This document shows positions 36,065 through 46,289 of a stretch of DNA of 64,000 nucleotides, in pieces. A program made the translations under genes and the position numbers. Below the pieces are notes generated by a model that was not told the DNA's origin, did no database searches, and was given only the letters and a program-made list of their open reading frames with translations. The stretch lies in the NCBI GenBank assembly GCA_009760855.2, contig WPIO01000001.1, positions 8,740,501 to 8,804,500 on the forward strand, in the 5' to 3' direction. Each line of letters opens with the position of its first letter. The first letter of the stretch is position 1. This stretch comes from Cristatella mucedo. Its lineage: Eukaryota; Bryozoa; Phylactolaemata; Cristatellidae.

Positions 36065-37460
36065 GCTCGTACCAGCTAAGCCCGTAGGGAATTTAGCTTC
36101 CAGTAGCTTCCTGTGTCTTCCCGAGCTATGGTCGAGGCATGAAGCTGATAATGCTAATCCACTGTGATAAAGGCTAAGAAAGCAAAAGTCCAAGGATAGC
36201 ACCTTATAACTTGTGTTGGACTCTTTTCGGTGCACTGGGTAGTGTACCGGCTAGGATGTCCTGACAAGCCTGACAAGATATGTCCTGACAAGATATGCAC
36301 TGAACAACCCAAGACGCTGAAGCAAGTCGATCCAAATGAGCAGTGACCTATCCTGAAAACACTTTTAGCCAAACCCCTTCAAGTGTTGATTGAACCTTGA
36401 ACTTTCCTGAGCAATGCTGTCTTAGCTCTCGGCAAGCCCCAGAAAGACACCTTCCGTAAATCGAGTTGACTCCCATCACTCTTTAGGCCAACGCCCATGC
36501 TAACTTGATGCTGACGTAGTGCACGATTGGCAGCGGCAGGCGTAGTCTCTAGCTTGGCTTACGGAGACCGGCTGAGACAGCTCCTTTTAGACTGCCAACC
36601 TTTTTCAAACACACTCGGACGTACAGCCGTCGTGCGTGTTTGAAAATGCAGCAAGTACATCTGGACATCTCAAGCTCTTTTCCAAGGCACCACGGTGGTG
36701 GTGCGTGTCACAGAGCCTTTTTTGTGCTCGCGGTCTCTCAATTGAAGCCCACTAAAGGTAGCCCCCCGGTCTAAGCCAGGGCAGGCTAAATCTCTGCGAA
36801 CTCGCTGTGGGCCTGAGCAGCAGTAATTCCAGGTTACAGCAACAGACAATCGGCTATACAAACGAACGTTGGAGCGCAGAAGCCTTCGACTTGGGATTCG
36901 AGCATCCAAACCAGTAGCCGAATTGATCCACTCACCTAAAGAAATCGTCATGAAAAGCTGGACTGAAGCTAGCATCGTCTGGCTGCAGCGATCGGTTGTA
37001 TCGTTTACAGTAATTAACTGGAGGCCCCCTGTGAGCTGTGACGATCGCGATCCCCACTTGAGACTCGAATTATTATCTGCGACCGGTTTTTCAATTGGCC
37101 TGAAGCAGCTGGCGGTTGAAGGGTCAGAGCATATCTTTGCTTTGCTAACCTCTCTCCCCTCCATCCAAATGACAGCCGTTATCAGTACCGGGACAGCCGA
37201 GGTCCTAACCGAGTTGCTAAAATAGTCTCAGTGCTGACCTGTCGACCTCGTGGTTAGACTATGAACTCCAAGCTTTAACAGTTTTTCATTTTTTTACGTT
37301 GCTATTCGGGTAGAATAGAAATTCGTTACACATCGAACAGCGGAAAAAATGAATCTCCAGCTGCCCTTGAACCCGTGAACCTTGCAGACTTGGCTAACGA
37401 ATTACGGCCCGCTTAAGCAGGGCTTGGAGAGTACGGGTGCTAAGAGATACTTCCAAGCCA
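36065..37460. other. Region with overlapping open frames on both strands, no recognised gene
   Basis: A 164-codon minus frame (36670-37164) and a 118-codon plus frame (36869-37225) overlap. Neither shows a known motif or splice context, and their starts need not be real. The G+C content is moderately raised. Possibly a fragment of an unknown mobile element. Confidence 0.3.
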
Positions 37461-37464
37461 CTCA

Positions 37465-37545
37465 ATGGGAAATCAGCCTGAAGCGATAAGGTGCTTGCAG
37501 GGGGTGCATAACTCTGCTGCCAGGCTTTTTTGTCAGGGGCATCGC

Positions 37546-37622
<77 letters not shown>

Positions 37623-37985
37623 TACACCGTTTCTCCCCAACCTGCACAGGTTCCCCATCAACCACAGCATCTACTTCAAGGCTTTGTCCTGGAAACAAAC
37701 TCAAATCCTTTAGAGATCGTGTCTTTAATTTGTTTGCTCTCATAGCCGCGGATTTTATTGCGAAATGACGTCAGGACCACCGGTAACCTGACATAACTTA
37801 AAAAGAAGGTAAAAATGAACCTGCGTTTTCTGGATAAGTTTTTTAATCGTCCTTTGTGTGCTCAGTCGTGCTGACGCTGAGCATGCTATCACCGACCTAA
37901 ATTACGTGCTTCCTTTTCAACATAATAAAATGTCTAAAATGCAAAGTTCTTTAAGAGAGCTTAAATAACAGCAATAATAATAGTA
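37465..37985 (+). mobile_element. LINE family A fragment interrupted by (CT)n
   Basis: The coding end (GGTGCATAACTCTGCTGCCA, TTCCCCATCAACCACAGCAT, CAAATCCTTTAGAGATCGTG) is split by the CT tract at 37548-37618. The 3' UTR is degraded and the end near 37960-37985 has lost most of the hairpin. Confidence 0.7.
37548..37618. repeat. (CT)n microsatellite inside a LINE
   Basis: About 35 pure CT units replace the stretch that in other copies reads GTCGCAGTTGCCACATCAC followed by ACCACTTCTCGCC. Confidence 0.98.
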
Positions 37986-38278
37986 ATACATTTGTATAGC
38001 GGCCTCAGAAGACTGAATCTCTTTCTAGGCATCTTACAGGTGCTGTATAGGAAGCATTACCAAATGATCGGTCACGCAAGCAGCAGGCAACACACATATA
38101 AACAGGTGCATGTTAAGCTTCTTTTTTAAATGTCATCATGTCAGGTACTTTTTTATGTGTATCGGTAGTGAGTACCGGGCTTTTGGGAGCATGCGAACTA
38201 AAGGTATGGTCTCCAACGTTTTTGAGGTTCGTTCGAGGTTTAGGTCAAGGGTGAGATTCCGAAAGATGAATAGGTGAT
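37986..38278 (-). mobile_element. LINE family A 3' end, tail to tail with the preceding copy
   Basis: The minus-strand 3' UTR with hairpin block (CCTCAGAAGACTGAATCTCT on the plus strand), then the coding end (GGAGCATGCGAACTAAAGGT; GTCTCCAACGTTTTTGAGGT). It is cut at 38278, where LINE B begins. Confidence 0.75.
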
Positions 38279-38284
38279 AGTAAT

Positions 38285-39680
38285 CGGCCTTCAAAAGTAA
38301 TGTCTCTACGTCTCTAACTCCACAAAGCCGCAAAGACTTGTAGGTGCTACACAGGAGAGTTTTGCATAGCGCTCTCACAGCCTAAGCGGCTTTCGGTATG
38401 AATTCGGTAGCCAACAGACTTCGTCTCATGCAACACAGAGAAGGTGAGAAGCATAGCAGAGTCAGGAGAGCAGTTGAGGTAGTGAGTAGCATGGAAGTGG
38501 CAGCTCAGGACCGCTGGAAAAGATGTGCCATAGTCGACAGCAGGAGAGTAGTTGTCGTTGCATAAGAATTGCAGAAGCGAGTTACACAACCTAGGACCTG
38601 CAGAGCTAAAGCTTCTGTCGCCAACGGTCTTTAAGCGGAGGAATGGAACAACTAATTTATTGTCCACACAGGACCTGGGGCACGATGAGGCTGAAACTGG
38701 TGTAGCAGTTCAGCTAGGTATGGAGCAGCCAAGCCGTGGCGGGCCTTGTGGTTCAGCGTAAGAACTTTCCTCTGTATCCGTTGATCAACCGGCTGCCATT
38801 CTAGTTCTTTAACCAAAGGAGACACATGCTCAAACTTCTGGGCCTTGAAAACTAGCCTTGCAGTCATATTCACAGCCATTTGTAGTGGCCTAGTTGCTTT
38901 TTTTGTAGCCCGGCCGAAAGGGAATAACAATAATCAATCCAAGACAGAACTAAGGGTCTAGTTAAATTTTTTGCATCCCACTGTGGAAGACAGATCCTTA
39001 TCTTAGATAGGGATCGGACGCAATGGCTAGCTGTAGAAGCAGTATTCTGAATAAAGCTTTTAAAATTTAGGCAGCTGTCGACAACGACACCTGATTTTCG
39101 AGCATGTGGTCATGGTCGCACAACAGCATCTTCTATTAGAAGAGCAGAGCCTTTTAATCCAGCCATACGCTGAGGGTGTCATATGAGCAGCAGTTTGGTT
39201 TTATCGTCATTTAGTTTCAATAAGTTTTCCTACATCCAGGATCAATTGTCGGTAAGGCAAGCATTCAGTTTATCGGTTGCTGCAGCAGATTCCGACGGCT
39301 TGAATGACAAGTACAGCCGAGTATCGTCAGCATAAAATTGATTTTCTATTCCGAGGGCTTTAATTACTTTATCCCAGAGGTTAAGCGTAAACGGACAACA
39401 GCAAGGGACCGAGGACGGACCCTTGAGGAACTCCACAGGAGACCGGTCTTGCGGGTGAGACCTGATTCCCACTCGACACGGATTGAATATGATCCGACAA
39501 GTACGATTTAAACCACGCCAGTGCCTCGTCGGCCAGACCGATCGTTGTTCTCAATCGTTCAAGTAGGATATCGTGACCAATGGTACCGAAGTAGCAGAGC
39601 TAGGGCAGTGACATTTCCCTCGTCGTTGCCACATAGAATAAGCCGTGGTTATTAGCCCTTGACGGAGAGCTTTAGCATCT
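38285..39680 (-). mobile_element. LINE family B, long decayed copy with catalytic YADD
   Basis: The longest family B copy. On the minus strand, from 5' to 3': Asn-Asp-Glu-Gly-Asn-Val-Thr-Ala-Leu (near 39630), [10 protein letters not shown] region (near 39410-39440), Phe-Tyr-Ala-Asp-Asp-Thr-Arg-Leu-Tyr-Leu-Ser-Phe (about 39305-39340), the thumb, Ala-Arg-Leu-Val-Phe-Lys (about 38850) and the C-terminal end (38347-38667). Several frameshifts separate the pieces. The 3' end has lost most of its ATTACATT tail. The Val-Pro-Gln-Gly and Tyr-Ala-Asp-Asp motifs confirm a reverse transcriptase. Confidence 0.88.
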
Positions 39681-39689
39681 TTTTGCGAA

Positions 39690-41150
39690 TATGATGCTTC
39701 ATCTAGCCGCAATGCGGCGCCACGATGAGCAGTCACCAGCGACCATGCTATTCGCAGGCTTTCAAAAGACATTACTTTTGACTGTTACGTAGCGACAGGT
39801 CTGTAGAGATGCTTCTAGGGAGGCAAGAGGGGCCTTCCACAAGAGGAATTTGAGCTCTCAGCGGATACCTTTTTACCGATGCGTTTTTCCTTGTAGGACC
39901 GGTGTCACTTTCCTTACCGTACAGCCAAAGACCACTATAAAGCTGCCTCAAAGCATTCGGCGTAGGCCGGCATTCGGCGTTGGTCAGACTACAAACTAAA
40001 TGAGGTAGTGTCGCGAATGAGCACTCGACGGACAAATGCCACTTTTGCTTAGCGAAAAGCATGGAGGATGGAAAAGCGACACTCTTGGTGGGCCTTGACT
40101 CGCCTTGATCGATTTTTTAATTAACGACGTCGTGTAGCCGTACAGCAATCCTCGACGGCCAGGATGCCTGGATTCGTAATGATTTCCATTAATTAATTAA
40201 TTAATTCCATTAATTCCATGCCGACCATTTCGCTCCGCGCAGCAGAAAATAGTGTATAGAACGAGCCCCCGTAATACGAGCCGTTCGACTCGGCGATCTA
40301 GATGATCTAGATTTAGGCGATTTAGACTCGATTTAGAGCCGTGCGATGGCTGCTGCTAAATGGGGATGCCAGGCGGCCTTCCCAGGACGGGAAAGTTAAA
40401 GGTCAAAAATCTTCACGAGTTTGATTCTCCTCCTCCTGAACTGCGGAGCTGTAGTGATGACTTCGAGAAACTCCAGGGGAGCTCCACTCTGTGTGACCTG
40501 CACAGCAGAATGGCTAGCAGCCAAACGATTTTAGTCCTGATATAATAGTTGGTGTTCTACAGTAACGAATCTGTCTGCGCTTGTGATCGTGAGACGCTAA
40601 CAGGTTTCATTGGCCGCAAGTGTAAGGTAGATTTGAGATATTTAATACCCATGCCACGCCATAAGCTTGCGTTTTGAAAGCTGTTGTTTCTTGGCATTAA
40701 ACTCTTTAACCGTAAGTTAACAGATTCTGGGCAGGGGCTACTGGAGAAGGGCTTCTGGTCAAGCCGATTTGGAGAGTTAGGCTCTCTAGTTTCTGGGTAG
40801 CATTTGGTTTTCCCTTGTCGCGCCACCTATCGCTACGATTCCCGACGGAAGTGACCGCAGCGGCGGCTGTCGAGGCTCTGTCTCGAGCCCTCTGCTCGCG
40901 CTCTCCAGGAGTCTCCGAGATCTCTCGAGATCTCCGATTAGAAAGTCGTACGGCTATATGGCTTGAATGGTTTTGTGATGAAGAAGTTGTAAAACTAAGT
41001 TCTAAAGGTGACCAAAACACGGCTATCTTTCCAATCGAGCCAATATTCTTGGGTCGTTCTATAATGTATTGGTACTTTGAATTCGCTGAATGGTCAGTAT
41101 TGTAAGTTTTGTAGGTTTAGGCTGTGGCCTACTACAGTGGATGATTATAA
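39690..41150. other. Unique region with a CpG-rich patch at 40800-40930
   Basis: A minus frame at 39772-40062 follows the LINE B 5' end and has no known motif. ATTAATTAATTAATTAATTC lies at 40190-40209. The patch 40800-40930 is CG-rich with GACGGAAGTGACC (ETS-like, near 40844); it could be a small promoter. The opposed frames at 40706-41105 are not called. Confidence 0.35.
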
Positions 41151-41745
41151 ATATAATAATAATAATGTACTTGATAAAGCACCCTCACAGAACTCAATCT
41201 CTGTCTAGGCGCTTTACATTTGCTGCAAAGGGAAACGCGATTGAAAGGTGACTAATATCATGCTTGATAAACAACATGAATAACATGGTTAGGGGCGACA
41301 TGCACAGGGTCAGCAGGCAAATGTGGTTAGTGGCGGCATGCACAGTGTCAGCATGCAATAAGCACATGAAGGACGAATCACAGGGACCCACTAGATGCTG
41401 TCCTAAATAGGTGTGTTTTAAGTTCTTTTTAAATGTGGTCAAGTCAGAATATGAGTTGAGCTGGTCCGCCACGACCCGTTCCAGCGTCTTTAGTAGGAAT
41501 GGTAGAAGGGAGACTGGGTGGCAGTTGCTCAAGTTCTCTTGATCTAGTATTGCGTTCTCGAGGAGAGGCCTGACTACAGCTTTTTTGAAAGGTGCTGGGA
41601 AATGACCTGAGGCTAATGACATATTAACGATGTTAGTTATGCATGGCAGCGGCAGATCAGTACAACGTAGGAGCAGGACAGTAGGAATAGGGTCCAAAGA
41701 ACTTGTTGTCTTATTTGATTGGGATATTAACTTTACTGACAAATT
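41150..41745 (-). mobile_element. LINE family A internal-deletion derivative with continuous frame
   Basis: A 182-codon minus frame (41742-41194) joins the N-terminal reverse-transcriptase region (Leu-Asp-Pro-Ile-Pro-Thr-Val-Leu, Ser-Leu-Ala-Ser-Gly-His-Phe-Pro, Val-Val-Arg-Pro-Leu-Leu, Leu-Glu-Arg-Val-Val-Ala-Asp-Gln-Leu-Asn-Ser-Tyr) straight to Ser-Asp-Leu-Thr-Thr-Phe-Lys-Lys-Asn-Leu-Lys from the protein's C-terminal end. The palm with Tyr-Ala-Asp-Asp and most of the thumb are gone. The 3' UTR and hairpin follow, down to ATAATAATAAT at 41150. It resembles a non-autonomous LINE derivative. Confidence 0.85.
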
Positions 41746-41934
41746 TGGATAAGTTTTAAGAACCGGTTAAAAGTTCAAGCGGTCTCTTTCGGAAGCTAAT
41801 CAAAAATATTCTCCCCAGTCTTGAACTGGCAAGTTTTAGCGTTTTGCTTTTAGCACACCTGTCAATCATGAGCACCCTTGAAGAGTAACAATGAAGTATA
41901 CAGTGGAATACTCCCACTAGTACTTTGGATGCAT

Positions 41935-42124
41935 AATAATAATATTAATAATATTGCACTTGATAAAGCGCCCCCAGAGAACTCAATCTCTTTCTAGGCG
42001 CTTTACATTTTCTGCAAAGGGAAATGCAATTAAGTGGTAAGTAAAATCATGCCTGAAAAACAAACAAAATGAATAACATGGTTAGGGGTGACATGCACAG
42101 GGTCAGCATGCAAATATTGTTAGT
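41935..42124 (-). mobile_element. LINE family A 3' UTR fragment
   Basis: The minus-strand tail (AATAATATTAATAATATTGC on the plus strand), hairpin block and UTR words (GGTTAGGGGTGACATGCACA) end abruptly at 42124, where a SINE C tail begins. Confidence 0.85.
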
Positions 42125-42275
42125 AAAAATAATAATTCATTTATATAGCGCCCTAAGAGAACTTAATCTCTATTCAGGTGCTTCACATATGCCTCGGAGC
42201 TCGAGCCCACGACCTCAGTCAGACCTTAGTAGGGGCGAGCACCTTAACCGCTAGACCAAACCAGCTCGGCAATGC
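42125..42275 (-). mobile_element. SINE C with clear tRNA-like head
   Basis: On the minus strand: GCCGAGCTGGTTTGGTCTAG, CGGTTAAGGTGCTCGCCCC (A-box region), GTCGTGGGCTCGAGCTCC (B-box region), then the LINE-like tail CACCTGAATAGAGATTAAGT, TCTCTTAGGGCGCTATATAA and ATTATTATT. The head resembles a tRNA and the tail resembles the LINE A hairpin, so the SINE is probably mobilised by that LINE group. Confidence 0.8.
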
Positions 42276-42279
42276 ATGC

Positions 42280-42810
42280 ATAAATTACCAGTGCGAAACA
42301 CATTAAAAGAGGCAAGGATATCTTTTGAGACTTAATAGGAAATTGTGCTAAATATTATAAATATATATATATGTTTATAAATATAAATAAATATAAATAC
42401 ATAATGATATAAATAGTATCTCTACGGTCCTAGGAGATTGGTTTATGTTGATAATAATACTAGGGTATTCATGCGTGTATGACGGACAAGAATATGGATC
42501 CTTTCACGTGCCAAAGGAGATAAGCGAATTTGCATACGGCTGTTTGAATCAAAGCATAGATGTCCAATCATTAATTAAAAATTCAAAAGCTCAGAATCAA
42601 TTCCCGTAGACGGCTGAAGCTGCTTTTTGCATATTAGCAACGAGTCTCGATAAATAACCGCAAGCAATAATTTAGCTAAACCTGCGACGAAATGAACATC
42701 GCTCTCTGCGAAGCACAATAGACATCATAGTGCTAGATAAAACAATATGTTGCATATCGCATCCTCATAAGGATTTGAACATGGTCTCAATCTACTACGC
42801 TAGATCAGAG
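42280..42810. other. AT-rich sequence with TATAAATA repeats
   Basis: A simple AT-rich patch at 42352-42415 (ATATATATAT, ATAAATATAAATA). Nothing else recognised. Confidence 0.6.
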
Positions 42811-42814
42811 TCAT

Positions 42815-43512
42815 TGCAATTCACTAATTCTTGCTTACGAACCTACCAGCATGTGCGATCAGGCGATTGCAGCTGGTGCAAAACTCTGCAGCTAGGCTTG
42901 TCTGTCGTGAGCGTCGCAGTTGCCACATTACTCCACTTCTCGCCGACCTGCACTGGTTACCAGTCAAGCAACGGATTGACTTCAAGGTTTTGTCGCTCAC
43001 TTTTAGGTCTCTTCATTCTATGGCTCCAGCCTATCTTTCAGAGATACTACCCCATCAGGCAAAGCATCGTACCACTCGCTTTTCGGAATCCAACAGTCTA
43101 GAAATACCTCGTACAAACCTTAAATCCTTTGGAGACCGTGCATTTAGCTCGTATGCTCCCACAGCCTGGAACTGCCTCCGACCTGCATCAGAACATCCCC
43201 TGACCTGACCACATTTAAAAGAAACTTAAAAACATACCTATTTAGGACAGCATTTAGTGGGTCCTTGTGATTCGTCCTCGATGTGCTTATGCGTGCTGAC
43301 ACTGTGCATGCTGCCACTAACCACATTTGCATGCTGACCCAGTGCATGTAACCCCTAACCATGTTATTCATTTTGTTTGTTTTTCAAGCATGATTTTACT
43401 TACTATTCTATTGCGTATCACTTTGCAGCAAATGTAAAGCGCCTAGAAAGAGATTAAGTTCTCTGAGGGCGCTTTATCAAGTGCAATATTATTATTATTA
43501 TTATTATTATTC
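42815..43512 (+). mobile_element. LINE family A, well-preserved 3' half
   Basis: The frame 42831-43208 is open over most of the C-terminal end: Leu-Pro-Ala-Cys-Ala-Ile-Arg-Arg-Leu-Gln-Leu-Val-Gln-Asn, Ala-Arg-Leu-Val-Cys-Arg-Glu, Leu-His-Trp-Leu-Pro-Val-Lys-Gln-Arg-Ile-Asp, Ala-Pro-Ala-Tyr-Leu-Ser-Glu, Asp-Arg-Ala-Phe-Ser-Ser-Tyr-Ala-Pro. The 3' UTR, hairpin (43436-43475) and (ATT)n tail (43487-43511) are complete. One of the best family A references in the window. Confidence 0.9.
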
Positions 43513-43514
43513 TT

Positions 43515-45230
43515 AGATGCATCATTAATTATCTTAAACAAGACGTGTTGCGAAATCTTACAGCCAGTGACCTAAAAAACTTACTTCGTAATATTTAATG
43601 ACTTATTTTTACAGGATAATATTCTTGTTAATTTATCTGAAAAGAACAGAAACAAATATCAAGCTGTTTTGTGACATTTGTGGCGTTCCGTGCTCGTATC
43701 TTATAATTCTGCAATTTTTCTTGCACTACTTTGCTTGTTACCTAAAGCAAGCTTAGTAGACTGACATTTTGTATTCCATCTGCAGAGTCATTTCACGGCT
43801 CTGATTTTGTTCATTTTCCTTTGGCATGTGGACATATCTGCTTGCTCGATGGCTCGACGGCGATACTATTCTCTTTCTTCGGAGTCAAAGTGCTTAGGTC
43901 AATCAAGGGTAAAGCTTCCCCGTAGGATGGCTTTGCAAAGGCTTCTACACAAAATTGTAGGCTTTAAACGTTCATAGCGAGTTTATTTAAGTTCCAAATT
44001 CCCTTAACATTGCTAGTTGATGCGTATTGAAGAAAAGGAGAAGGCCAAAACCAGACCTTTTCATGGCGGCAGATTTCGGTCTGAATGGATTGGTGTACAT
44101 GATCGTGGTCTGCTGGACTTCTTCCGGTCTCCGACAGTTAGCAACGCTTCTTATCTCGGTTATCGCAATCAAACGACAGGATATTTGGTTCGATTTAACC
44201 TCCATCAGGGGGTAGCTGCTCTTTGGTAGGACGTTTAAAAACGTCTCCGTCTCACTCGAACAAAGTTACTCTCATGGTGAGCACTTCAGATGCACTTAAC
44301 CTTGCTTAAGAACTTCATCCATGCTGATCTACTAGAGTTGTCCAACAACGATAGATCTCAGCCTGGCGTCGCCGCAGTCAAACAAATTCAAAAGTGGCAT
44401 CCTAAATATGGGCCACTATAGTGCGAATGACACGTGAGGGCTTCGCTGACCAACAGCCTCTATTTTTCAACATTTTTTCTGTCCAGATTTGATTAACAGA
44501 GCAGTTACCAAAAGAAATTAAACGAATGCAGTTATCCTGAGAAATGAAATGAATCATGCAAATACTGCTTTGATTAAATGAAAACTTTGACTTGCTCGGC
44601 TACTACTATTGTAAGTTCCTACAAGTGGTGCAGTTCTCCTTTGTTTCTATGGATTATTATTATTATTATTATTACTATTATTGATATGGACCTCGGCAAT
44701 TTATTGGCTTCAAGAAATCATTGGGATTGGGTTGCAACCAGTCAGGGGAGAAGACGTCTGAAGCGTTGGTTTTCCGTCAGCTGTTTGCATTACTGAGTTG
44801 TGTGTGTTTGTCAACACGTCCCTTTTACCACCGGTGATAACAGTATCGGATTGTTTGGTGCCAACTAATTTATGCTGAGAAATCAACAGCCAAGCTATCT
44901 TAAAGAATGGAATGTGCCCCCCTCGGTGGTGGCAGCTCTGAGCCCAAACGTTGACAGATCGGAATCTGCTGGTGGCAGAGGTACACTGCAGAACTGAAGC
45001 ACTATTATCTTGCAGCACTACCCTTTGGAATTGACAGCTGCCGTCAGTGAACTGACCGAAATGAACTTTGTTGATAGATGGCACAGATGACTCTCACTAC
45101 AGTGTGGAACCTGTTCAGCCCCGTGCTAGTCGGTCCCGGGACGGTCAGTTCTTGAACTGTGAATTTCAGTGCAATTTTTCTGACTACTATTATTCTGTTT
45201 CAGGAAGAAAAAAAGTGTGTAATTTCGCTC
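43515..45230. other. No supported gene; short ATT tract and one coding-like minus frame
   Basis: ATT repeats occur at 44646-44680. The minus frame 44710-45084 reads like a normal protein for about 60 codons (with Cys at Ser-Cys-Gln, Gln-Cys-Thr and Ser-Cys-His-His) but matches no family known to me. Overlapping frames at 43987-44229 on three readings are treated as chance. Confidence 0.3.
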
Positions 45231-45284
45231 TTCCATTACAATTATAGAGTGCCACCCTGCTAGGCTGTGGTGGACTCAGGGAGC

Positions 45285-45395
45285 AGGGGTTGGCACTGCA
45301 GCGACTAGGCTAAGGTGGCCCTTAAGGACACTGCAGCTAAACTATGGTGACCCTCCTGGGCACTGCAGCTGGCAGGCTCTGGAGGTTCTTAGAAC
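45285..45395. repeat. Minisatellite, about 32-35 bp unit
   Basis: The word CACTGCAG recurs at 45294, 45329 and 45361 (spacing 35 and 32) with similar material between (GGTGGCCCTTAAGG, GGTGACCCTCCTGG). About three imperfect units. Confidence 0.7.
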
Positions 45396-45799
45396 AGAGT
45401 GCTTTTACTGCTGCCAGAGGTTATGATACATCAATGCGGAGAACGGCTGTTGTCAATATGTACTGCCGTAAAGCCTAGACCCGTAAGGGGTATAAATCCT
45501 GACCACGATATGACTTATAACTCGGTGCAGGGTCTCGCTGAATATGATATTTCTGTGCAAAGCGACTATCTTGCTGGCCAGCTAGATATTTAGATATTTA
45601 AAAGACTCGGAAATATTTGTAAATCAAAGCGACAGCCTAAATGGTTGACGGTCCTATTCAGAAGTCGCCGTACAGTCTATAGTAATGGCCCTTAATGTTC
45701 CATAGGCGATTCTTGGTATCTAATCTAGTGAAGTACAACGAGAATTATGAAAAGATCACTTGGGTGTCGACTGCGGTTCAATTCTATCATATTTTAGCT

Positions 45800-46198
45800 T
45801 GAGGAATTGGCCGACATCCTTGAAGAAATGTCAGCAAGGTCATCATTCAGTTTATCCATCGCTGCAGTGGATTCCGACGGTTTGAATGACCGGCACAGCT
45901 AACTATCTTTCGCATAGAAGCGTTGCCGATCCCATGGGCTAGAATCAATTTCTAAGAGGCTCAGTGTACATTGAGAGCAGCAAAGGAACGAGAACGGGAC
46001 CTTGTGTAACTCCACACATGGCTGGTCTTCTGGATGAGACGTGAGCACCACACGACAAAGATTAAGCACGATCGTACAAGTAAGATTTAGACCACGCCGG
46101 TGCCTTGTCTGCCAGAGCGATTGCTGTTCTCGATTGATCAAGTATGATATCGAGCTCAATATTGTGGAACGCAGCTGGTAGATTCAGCTGGGCCAGGC
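45800..46198 (-). mobile_element. LINE family B reverse-transcriptase fragment
   Basis: It aligns with 39240-39600 of the long B copy: GCTGCAGTGGATTCCGACGG (compare 39285), GGCTGGTCTTCTGGATGAGA (compare 39441) and CAAGTAAGATTTAGACCACG (compare 39500). It covers the palm with the YADD site eroded. Frames are broken. It ends where a plus-strand LINE A tail starts. Confidence 0.75.
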
Positions 46199-46287
46199 CA
46201 GTGACATTGCCAGCAGCAAATGTAAAATGCCTAGAGAAATATTGAGTTCTCCAAGGGCACTTTATCAAGTGCATTATTATTATCGTT
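46199..46287 (+). repeat. LINE family A 3' tail
   Basis: CAGCAAATGTAAAATGCCTA, GAGAAATATTGAGTTCTCCA, AGGGCACTTTATCAAGTGCA and ATTATTATT; only the terminal hairpin and tail of the element. Confidence 0.8.
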
Positions 46288-46289
46288 GC

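Noticed and set aside
41194-41742. 182-codon frame considered as a host gene
   Set aside because: Every part matches LINE A coding or 3' UTR sequence.
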